Origin: Rosa chinensis
Lineage: Eukaryota > Streptophyta > Magnoliopsida > Rosales > Rosaceae
Assembly: GCF_002994745.2 (NCBI RefSeq)
Contig: NC_037093.1
Location: forward strand, 51,812,384-51,876,383
Length of the DNA: 64,000 bases
Reading direction: 5' to 3'
This document shows positions 56,115 through 64,000 of the stretch, piece after piece. The translations under genes were made by a program, and so were the position numbers. Under the pieces are notes generated by a model. It did not search any database. It was not told the DNA's origin and worked only from the letters and a program-made list of their open reading frames with translations. Position 1 is the first letter of the stretch. Each line of letters begins with the position of its first letter.

Positions 56115-56765
56115 TGTGGAAGTAAAGCCACTTGTGCATCTTACTTCATGCTTAAGTTATTGATAAGCATGATCTTCTTGATTAGTCAAAAATGGAGGCT
56201 TGCTTCATGCTTAAGTTCTTGATAAGCATGGTGTTTTTGATAAGTCAAAGATTATGACTTACTTCATGCTTAAGTTGTTGATAGGTCAAAGATTGTGACT
56301 TACTTCATACTTAAGTTGTTGATAAGTTAAAGATTGTGGCTTACTTTCCAACATATGATAGTTGTAAATATTGCATTTACAACTCATCTATAGCTATGTT
56401 TCTTAAGCTTTAAGAAGCTAGTTGTAACCTCCTCTATCTAGTATAAATAGAGGTCTTGAGTTATAGAGTTGTAATCTCATGTTGTGGTGAGTGAACACAA
56501 AGAGAAAGAGAGAGAGGAGTTTAGAGAGAAAAAGAGAGGTTTCTCCTAAAACTCAAGTGTCTTTCCTTTGTTAAAGTGTATTTCCTCCTGTTATAAGAGA
56601 GAGGGTATTGTCAATTGTGCTCTCCTTATTGCAGTAGAGAAATCGTTGTATCCTTTTGCTATATTAAAATCCTTCCACAATTTGCCCATCATCTTGTGCT
56701 TCACTCGTTTTCATAGTTTCTACTTCAGTTGTAATTGAGTGCCCCGTACCACAACGTTCCTAACA
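56115..56765 (+). repeat. 3' LTR of Copia element D
   Basis: 651 bp, about a dozen substitutions from the 5' LTR by eye, and one tandem unit fewer. Confidence 0.95.
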
Positions 56766-56770
56766 AGTCA

Positions 56771-57205
56771 AGTTGGGAATCTCTCCCCAAGATCTGTTGC
56801 AGCGCTAGCACTGCTGCATGGTCTCAGGTTTAAAATTCATGACAGTTTCGGTATAACCTGGAAATAGAAGGGATGCTTTAACAGTTATTAGTTCACTGCA
56901 TGCCAATATGCTAGTGTTTAAAATATTTTCTTCTAAAATTTAGAAATCAAACTATAAACATAAACACGCAACTTATCTGCTGTCAAATTTCCGGGCTATT
57001 GTTTGCATGATTGCATTGAATATGTAAGACATGATCGAAGTACTTGGTTTATCTGCATATTGCTCTTTCTCCTTTCCATATAAAATAGGCAGTAGGTTTT
57101 TCAAGTTTTCTCCCTCAGAAACAGAATAACATACATTGCACCGTATGTTAAGATGGCAGCCAAATAGATCCAGCCAAAACATCTTGGCTAACCAACAAAG
57201 TTAAG
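56771..57205 (+). promoter_or_regulatory. Upstream region of dioxygenase copy 3
   Basis: From about 56890 the sequence matches the region upstream of copy 1 (GCATGATTGCATTGAATAT, TTTCCATATAAAATAGGCAG). The TATA box is near 57078, about 125 bp before the ATG. Confidence 0.6.
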
Positions 57206-58662
57206 ATGGCAGATGCAGACTACATGGTAGAAAAAGAAAACGAACCGTATGCCTTTGATGACCTAAAAATCGGTGTCAAAGGGCTCTCAGACTCCGGCAG
57301 GCCAAGATTTCCATAATCTTCATCCACCCACTGGAGACTGTATAGAACACAGCACCAGAAAATGGTGTCAAACTTCAAATCCCAATTGTTGATCTCAGAG
57401 GCATTGGCAATGATCACGCTCGGGAAGGAATGGTGAAGGCAATTAAAGATGCATGTGAAACATGGAGGTTCTTTCAGATAGTTTACCATGGAGTTCCACT
57501 TGCTGTTATGGAGGAGATGCTTCAAGGTATTCGTAGATTTCACGAGCAGCCTGCAGAAGACAAGATGGAGTTGTACTCTCGTGACTTCAAGAATTCAGCC
57601 AACTTTGATTGCAGTGGAGATCTGAAATTGCGTGCAAAATCAGCAGCAGATTGGAGAGACACCTTATCTTGTAGAGCCGTAGATGATAAATGGGACTTTG
57701 AAGCACTGCCTCAAGTGTGCAGGTATTTCTATAGCTCCAGAGCCTATGCTATACTAGAGCCTTGAATCATTCTCCAAAAAAAAAAAAAAAAAAAGAGCCT
57801 TGAATAACTTTGTAGTATGTATCCTTTTTTCTATGTATCGAGTTTTTCACAATTCATCATTTGGTTTGTTGCAGACGTGAAATAAGTGAGTATATTAAAA
57901 ACTTAATTGAACATCAAAATGTGCTATCCGAATTACCATTGGAAGCATTAGGGCTTAGCAAGGATCAACTAGCACGCATGGGGTGCTTGAAAGCTTTCTC
58001 ATTGTCATGCCACTATTATCCAATTTCCCCGAGCCTGAACTGACTCTAGGCACAATCAAACATTCAGATCCCTCATTTCTTACCTTAGTCCTGCAAGACG
58101 AGATTGGAGGGCTCCAAGTTCTCAATAAGGATCAATGGGTTGACGTGTCGCCAGTGGATGGAGCATTTGTAGCAAATCTTGGTGACCTTATGCAGGTACT
58201 TCTCTGTTCTTAAATATTTGCTTCAACACATCCTGAAAAACAAAAATAAAAATAAAATCTATCATAGATTGTAAACCTGGGTATAATAATCTGGTGTTAG
58301 TAGTAGTAGTACTACCGTCTCACATCTTTATATCTACAGTTTTTTTTTTTTTTTTTTTTTCCATCGGAGAATGAAATTTCTTTCCTTCTGCTTGTAAACA
58401 GCTCATTACTAATAACAAGTTCAATAGTGTGGAACATAGAGTGCTAGCTACCCCGCTTGTCAAGCCACGAATATCAGTTGCATCTTTCTTTGCTCCTGCG
58501 GATAGCGACAAACGTGTCAAGCCATATGGGCCTATAAAGGAGCTTCTATCTGAGAACAATCCCCCAATATACAGGGACACCCTTTACGGAGAGTATACTG
58601 GGTATTACAGAGTTAATGGACAAAATGGCAGCTCTGCCCTGCCTAATTTCAGACTGCATTGA
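57206..58662 (+). pseudogene. 2-oxoglutarate/Fe(II) dioxygenase, copy 3, broken
   Basis: Exons 57206-57722, 57875-58195 and 58402-58662 with intact GT-AG borders. It starts MADADYMVEKENEPYAFDDL. Defects: a one-base loss after GLSDSG (near 57298), an in-frame TAG within HPLETV*NTAP (near 57341), and a one-base loss in exon 2 after HYYPIS (near 58025). Downstream of each break the frame is well kept: [15 protein letters not shown] carries the HxD ligands, and VEHRVLATPLVKPRISVASF carries the last His and RxS. The gene reads to a normal end, NFRLH. Closely related to copies 1 and 4. The active-site residues survive although the frame does not, so loss was recent. Confidence 0.9.
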
Positions 58663-59640
58663 GGCCATGGTATAGACCTTGAAGTGTCAAAACCAGATCT
58701 ATAACAATGCAGTGCATCAGTGCTGAAATGTTTCAGATATTAAGTTCAATAGTGTGTTTAGTGCCTCAATTTCAGGTCAGAAAGCATCTTAAGCCCATTT
58801 TTCTAATAAAAGTTTATTGTTCTAGTTTCTAATAAACATTTCTATGCATTTCTATTGTTCAATAAAGTCGAAGAGTTTTATTTGTTAATTCATCTTTTCA
58901 GGAGAATATGCCCCATGACATAAAATAACAGATTTTGTATATATGGCAGGTCTTTTTTGTAACGGTAACAAATTCTTTCTCTTCAATCAAGAGATTTCAT
59001 AAATATAAGATTTAGGTAATAGTGACTCAAACATCATTGAAAATGATTGGCAGATATAAGTTTCATAGTTGAAGACTTGAAGTCCTTTCTCACTTCCCCC
59101 TGTTTTAGTGGAAAATATCATTTCTGAGATTACTTAATTTGACAAAGATCACACAAACAAGATAACCACATATCTACCACAAATTAGTCTAAGAAGAATG
59201 GATAGATGAATTCTTTAAAAAATAGGATTCAAGTACTCACCTAATGAGAGCTATACTATCCTTTTCCAGATATATCGACTAGCTTGTAGTCGTGCACCCT
59301 TCGATGGGATTTTAACTTGCTTATTGTCTCTCACACCCAACATTCCTCTTGAATATATTTTAATAAAGCATCACAACCACCTTGGTCCTTTCACTAAATG
59401 TCATTCAACCTGCCATCATCAACTATGCTTGTCAGGGCTCAGTTTTCTGTGGCCTCTCACAGTTCAAAGGTTAGCATACATAAGGCAGAAAACAGCCCGA
59501 AAGAGGAAAAAGACAATAAAAAAAGAAAAAAAAAGAAAAAAGAACTATGTACATAGTACCAACTACCATGTTTTCCAATGGGGTTTAGCCAAAGCATATG
59601 CTTATCTTCTAGCTCTAGCGTCTCTGTGGCATCATCATTC
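58663..59640. other. Downstream flank of dioxygenase copy 3
   Basis: Shares blocks with the flank of copy 4 (for example ACTCACCTAATGAGAGC near 59238 and TGTCAGGGCTCAGTTTTCTG near 59431). No gene of its own. Confidence 0.5.
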
Positions 59641-59654
59641 AGCCTGAAGCTTTT

Positions 59655-59870
59655 TCCTACTCTCTCGGTGTTACTTTGCCGAATAACTTTGGTCTTGACA
59701 GAACTTCACAATCTCTAAGTGGACGGCTATAAATAAAGCAAAGTTCAGGAAGATGCAGATCAAGCTTCAGCTGCCAGCATAATATATCAGCAAAAAACGA
59801 GTAAAATTTCACGAGAAGCTGGATGAGATTTGTGGGCTGCAGATGTTTGATTTGTCCTTTCAATCTCAGA
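59655..59870 (-). pseudogene. Decayed duplicate of a PPR protein C-terminus
   Basis: The minus strand reads LKLDLHLPEL near 59747-59776, matching LKLDVYLPEL at the end of the PPR gene at 63763. Nucleotide similarity extends across the unit (for example AAGCTTCAGCTGCCAGCATA versus AAGCTTCAGCTGCTCATATA on the plus strand). Frames are broken. It marks a segmental duplication that included the end of the PPR gene. Confidence 0.7.
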
Positions 59871-59879
59871 CATCAAATA

Positions 59880-60280
59880 AGAGACTAAATCTAAAACTTG
59901 ACTGAACGTAGTGCAGATTATTGGAACCTTTGTGACTTCATGCAGTAAATTATATTTTTCTCTTCAACATTTATCCTTCTTAAAAGAAAAAAGATGTAAT
60001 AGTGGATGTGAGGGTAGTGCATGCTGTGTAAAATAGTCAACCTAGACTACACACTTCAAACAAGGCCAGGGACAGATCAGTAGTTCTTAAAGTGAAGTTC
60101 AGTGACATCCTCTTAAAGTTTTAGTATCATAAAGGAGCTGAAAGCCATAAACTAGAATCTGGGGTTTCAGTGATAAGAACTAGACTCCGATTTAGATCCT
60201 CAATTTAACAATACAAAGACACAAGACTATAGTCCCCCATAGTTATCTATATTGATCATGTGCTGTAATTTGGATTACAG
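59880..60280. other. Spacer
   Basis: No feature recognised in this 400 bp. Confidence 0.4.
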
Positions 60281-60518
60281 CTCGTTACTAATAACAAGTT
60301 CAAGAATGTGAAGCATGTATGGCTACACCACTTTTGAGGCCTCAAATATCAGTACCAACATTTTTCACTCCTAGTGCTATGCCAAATGCAAGCCATATGG
60401 GTCAATCAAGGAGCTTCTACCTAAGAACAATCCACCTATTTATAGGGACAACGAGAATACTACCTATTACAGAGTTATCAGTAGCTCTGCCTTTCCTCAT
60501 TTCAAACTACTGCATTGA
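60281..60518 (+). pseudogene. Orphan exon 3 of a dioxygenase copy
   Basis: Begins after a TTACAG acceptor with CTCGTTACTAATAACAAGTT and ends CTACTGCATTGA, aligning across the whole third exon of copies 3 and 4. The frame is destroyed: the HRV motif is disrupted and several deletions lie between 60320 and 60480. Exons 1 and 2 are absent upstream, so it is the remnant of a fifth gene copy. Confidence 0.82.
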
Positions 60519-61143
60519 CACATCTCTATTTGCTAGCTAGCCATTCACCACCAGGAAGAATCTCTAATAAATAATGTGGATGACAAGGAAAACATTGGTA
60601 ACTATTAAGTTACCATCCGGCCTGCAGATACGATTACGATTTTCAAAGACAATTTGATAGAACTTGGCATCAGTAACCAAACTGGACAGACACTGAATAA
60701 AATGAAATGACACATGACGCATATTGAAATTCTACCAACACACAAAAGACAGGACAATATTTAGACACTTCAACAACCAGTTTTAAAGAGAGATTGTAAT
60801 AAATCAATATTACCTATCTTATAATAGTTGCAGTGGCCTGTATTTAGTTCAACTAGCTATTAATCTAAATTAAGCCATCGAATGTGCTTTTGTTTGAACT
60901 TTGTTTCTCAGAAAAGTATGAAATAAAATTATACAAATAAACAAACATCTTATTCAAAATTATAATCCAAATTGTTCAGCATATTGCTCTTCAGGATTTG
61001 CATATAAAATAGTCAGTAGGTTTTCAAGGTTCCACACTCACAAACAGAACCACATACCTTGTGAAACCTTGTTCACCTTCAACAGCCATACGCACCATCT
61101 CAAGCAGATCAAGCCAAAAACTTTCAACTAACCAACAAATAAG
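60519..61143 (+). promoter_or_regulatory. Upstream region of dioxygenase copy 4
   Basis: The TATA box GCATATAAAATAG is near 61000. TTTTAAAGAGAGATTGTAAT at 60783 resembles blocks upstream of copy 1 (32568 and 33668). The rest is unrecognised. Confidence 0.55.
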
Positions 61144-61716
61144 ATGGCAGATGCAGACTGCATTGCAGAAAAAGAAAAAGAATTGTGTGCGTTTGATGAC
61201 CTCAAAATAGGTGTCAAAGGTCTTGCAGACTCCGGGGTCACCAAGATTCCCAGAATCTTCATCCACCCACCAGAGACTGTAAAGTACACAACACCAGAAA
61301 ATGGTGTCAAACTTCAGATCCCAGTCATTGATCTCAAAGGCATGGGGAATGATCACAGTCTAGAGGAAATGGTCAATGCACTTAAAGATGCATGTGAAAC
61401 ATGGGGATTCTTTCAAATAGTTAACCATGGAGTTCCACTTGCTGCTATGGAGGAGATGCTTGATAGTATTCGTTGATTCCATGAGCAGGCCCCAGAAGAC
61501 AAGATGGAGCTCTACTTTTGTGACTTTAAGAACTTAAGAAGCAGGTCAACTTTAATGGCAGTGGAGATCCGAAATTGTGTGCAAAATCAGGAGCAGATTG
61601 GAGAGACACTATTCTGCAGAGCCGTTGATGATAATTGGGACTTTGGGGCACTGCCACAAGTGTGCAGGTACTTTATTTTACCTCTAGAACCCATACGATT
61701 AACTAAGCCTTTGTAG

Positions 61717-61758
<42 letters not shown>

Positions 61759-62558
61759 TTGAGTTTTGAACATAGTGTTGCAGATGTGAAATGAGTGAGT
61801 ATATCAAAAACTTGATAGAACTTCAGAAAGTGCTACCCGAATTACTATTAGAAGCCTTAGGGCTTAGCAAGGATCACCAGGCACACATGGGGTGCTTGAA
61901 ATCTTTCTCATTGTCATGCCACTATTATCCAACTTGCCCTGAGCCCGATTTGAATCTAGGAACAATCAAACATTCAGACCCCTCATTTCTTACCTTAGTT
62001 CTGCAGGACGAGATTGGGGGCCTCCAAGTCTTCCATAAAGATCAATGGGTTGATGTGCCACCAGTGAATGGAGCTTTTGTAGCAAATCTTGGTGACTTAT
62101 GCAGGTAACTGTGCTCTGTTCTTACATGTTTTGTCTTCAATACATCCTGAGAAACAAACACAAAAACAAAAAGGTTATAGATCTCTGATATATTATGATT
62201 AATCTCATATACCAGGCTATAATACTCGGATGTTAATGGTTTAAGTTGACTGTTACTATTGTGTTACTTCTAAACTTTTTTTCTGGTGCTTGTAAACAGC
62301 TAGTTACTAATAACAAGTTGAAGAGTGTGCAACAGAGTGCTCACTACCTCACTTGTGAAGCCACATATATCAGTTGCGTCTTTCTTCGTTCCCGTGGATA
62401 GTGACAAACATGTCAAGCCATATGGACCTATAAAGGAGCTTCCATCTGAGTTCAATCCGCCAATATACAGGGACACCCTCTACAGAGAATATACCGGGTA
62501 TTACAGAGTTAATGTTCAACACGGTAGCTCTGCACTGCCTAACTTCAGACTGCACTGA
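61144..62558 (+). pseudogene. 2-oxoglutarate/Fe(II) dioxygenase, copy 4, broken
   Basis: Exons 61144-61667, 61784-62104 and 62300-62558. Exon 1 is clean up to residue 110: [49 protein letters not shown]. Then AGA has become TGA (61474-61476), and compensating frameshifts affect about 61530-61610. Exon 2 keeps [15 protein letters not shown] but loses a base at its end (GGTGACTTATGCAG). In exon 3 the VEHRVL segment with the third Fe-binding His is damaged (near 62330), while VKPHISVASFF and the end NFRLH remain; the Arg of RxS is His here. Intron 1 contains a (TA)n run. So both frame and catalytic residues are lost. Confidence 0.9.
61716..61754. repeat. (TA)n microsatellite in intron 1 of dioxygenase copy 4
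   Basis: About 38 bp of AT dinucleotides. Confidence 0.92.
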
Positions 62559-63762
62559 GGCCATGCTAGTGACTGCCCTGTGGAAAATCTGGTGGTTTTG
62601 AATTGTCAAAACCAGATGTCCTACAATGCAGTTCATCAGGGGGTAAAATATTTTGGTTTATATCAACATGTCATTACTCCCTCAATGTTAGTTTGGACAG
62701 TATTTTTAGCTCATCCTCGGCTTTTCTAATAAAATGCAGTTTCAAAAAATATTTTATTATTTTATAAAGTTAATACCTTTCATTTGTTTAGGAGGATATA
62801 GAGTAAACATGTCCCGGAGAAAGATAAGCCCACAAAATACAAGAGATGTTTGTACATATGACAGATGTTTTCTAACTATGACAAATTCCTTCTCATCTTT
62901 CAAGTTATAAAAGTCAGAGAGTTCCATTGAATGATAGTGATGAACAAAAATGATTGGCATTTATAAGTTCCTCAATCATTTTTCACTTCAGCCTATTGTG
63001 AAGGAAAATAAAATTTCTGAGATAATTTCATTTGACAAAGATCACATCAGAAGGTAAACACATATGTATATGAACTATTGCAAAAGAATCCAATAGACCA
63101 GATTTTCTATGTACTCACCTATATTGGAGCCATGCAATCCAATCCCCGAAGCATGGATTAGCATGTAGTCTAGTAAGGTGAGGTCCAAGAATGAAGAAGG
63201 TGTAGAATTACTAAATGAATACGAGCTGTGGCCACTACCCCAAGGCATAAAACAAGCATTTTCTGCCGGATGTCAACACCACCAGCCACCCCAACCTAAT
63301 TCATGATGAGCCCACCCATGGGATTTCTTGCTTATGTTTCTCAAACCATATTTCATCTGAAACTTGTGTCATAAAGTATTACAACTGTACTGTATTCAAC
63401 CTGCCAACATCCACTATGTTTGTCAGGGATCAATTTTATGTGGCCTCACCATTCAATGGTTAGGAAAGAAGAAGCGGCAGAATAAATTGGGCACAAAATA
63501 ACCCCCCACCCAAAAAAAATATAAATAAATAAATAAAAATCTGAGAATATACATTACCAATTACCATGTTCTCTCCCATGGGGTGCAGCCAAGACTTCTG
63601 TCTCTAGTATGGCTCTGAGGATCAGCATTCAACCTGAAGCTTTCTCCTAGTTTCTTAGTACTGCAAATAAGTGACTTTCACGCGTGCATACTACTTTCTT
63701 CACTTTCCATCCCATCAGTCATTACTATCTGGATGACGATTTCACACTTAAATACTGGACTT
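62559..63762. other. Downstream flank of dioxygenase copy 4
   Basis: Similar in blocks to 58663-59650 (for example TGTCAGGGATCAATTTTATG at 63421). It separates the broken dioxygenase from the PPR gene, which ends in the opposite orientation. Confidence 0.5.
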
Positions 63763-64000
63763 CTACAAGTCAGAGCCAAGTTCAGGAAGATAAACATCAA
63801 GCTTCAGCTGCTCATATAATTCTGCAAGAAACAAGTAAATTTCACCAGAAGCTGCATGAGATTTGTCAGATGCTGAAAACGTATGGATTTTTCTTTCAAT
63901 TTCAATCCAACTGGACCCAGGAGATGTTTTTTCTACTCCCAGTTGCTTCATAATTGCTCGTACGTCTGCAACTTCTCCCCATCGATTGACTTCGGCATAC
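63763..64000 (-). CDS. C-terminus of a PPR protein (PLS class, E/E+ domain), partial
   Basis: The minus strand enters at the right edge and ends at a TAG (63765-63763), giving 79 visible residues: YAEVNRWGEVADVRAIMKQL, then SPGSSWIEIERKIHTFSASD and SHAASGEIYLFLAELYEQLK. This is the E domain of plant PLS-class PPR proteins (NxYAxxxRWxxVxxVR...PGxSWIE...F...D.SHP...IY). These are usually organelle-targeted RNA-binding proteins that specify C-to-U editing sites. The protein ends shortly after the E+ segment, so no DYW domain is encoded in cis. The PPR repeats lie outside the window. The frame is clean as far as seen. Confidence 0.87.
   Translation of the reverse strand, partial: YAEVNRWGEVADVRAIMKQLGVEKTSPGSSWIEIERKIHTFSASDKSHAASGEIYLFLAELYEQLKLDVYLPELGSDL

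Larger units (their letters stand above)
51327..56765 (+). mobile_element. Copia element D, 5.4 kb, nearly intact
   Basis: LTRs at 51327-52036 and 56115-56765 begin TGTGGAAGTAAAGCCACTTG and end GTTCCTAACA. The flanks GGTCA (51322-51326) and AGTCA (56766-56770) agree at 4 of 5 bases. TGGTATCAGAGC at 52038-52049 is the standard initiator-Met tRNA primer site, and AAGTGGGAGATA before the 3' LTR is the polypurine tract. One 1,310-codon frame (52117-56049) covers gag and pol with only three stop codons. The domain order gag-protease-integrase-RT-RNase H is Copia. The 5' LTR carries one extra 59-bp repeat unit. Confidence 0.95.

Overview
This window is nuclear DNA from a flowering plant, most likely a eudicot. 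The evidence is GT-AG introns, plant Pol II snRNA promoters, LRR receptor kinase, PPR and 2-oxoglutarate dioxygenase genes, and a dense load of nested transposons. The repeat and gene families look Rosaceae-like to me (strawberry, rose or a relative), but that is an impression and not a demonstration.

Layout. 1-645 (minus): N-terminus of an LRR receptor (PSY1R/PSKR type), running off the left edge. 0.9-18.3 kb: transposon-dominated DNA. It holds a PIF/Harbinger element, a Pack-MULE carrying an F-box/FBD gene fragment, a 5'-truncated LINE with a 17-bp target duplication, a hairpin MITE, a 1.7-kb non-autonomous LTR element, two tandem foldback MITEs between (TA)n tracts with a hAT element inside one, and an internally deleted Copia element. 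18.9-29.8 kb: three spliceosomal snRNA genes on the plus strand (U1, U2, U4), each with an upstream sequence element, a TATA box and a 3' box at the spacing expected for plant Pol II snRNA genes. A young Copia element, itself hit by a 1.7-kb solo LTR, sits 44 bp after the U1 3' box.

30.5-31.1 kb: an intact, intronless uL18-family ribosomal protein gene with a probable organelle transit peptide. 31.6-33.6 kb: two poly(A) retroposons and a MULE-type MITE. 34.0-62.6 kb: a cluster of 2-oxoglutarate/Fe(II) dioxygenase genes of the 'ACC oxidase homolog' (DOXC) type. One copy is intact (minus strand, 49.4-50.9 kb). Three plus-strand copies are broken by small indels and nonsense codons, and one orphan exon 3 remains. 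Broken copy 1 carries a hAT element in intron 2 that has captured part of a FAD-dependent monooxygenase gene. Two full Copia elements (37.0-44.3 and 51.3-56.8 kb), a lectin receptor kinase fragment (45.5-46.0 kb) and a 540-bp tandem array (46.7-48.2 kb) separate the copies. 63.8-64.0 kb (minus): C-terminus of a PPR protein, running off the right edge. A decayed duplicate of that C-terminus near 59.7-59.9 kb shows that the dioxygenase and PPR end were duplicated together.

How it works together: the functional content visible here is small (U1, U2, U4, the uL18-like gene, one dioxygenase, and the ends of a receptor and a PPR gene). Most of the rest is transposon history that can be ordered by nesting. 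Stretches where I see nothing are stated as such. Homology calls come from reading motifs by eye; no database search was run.
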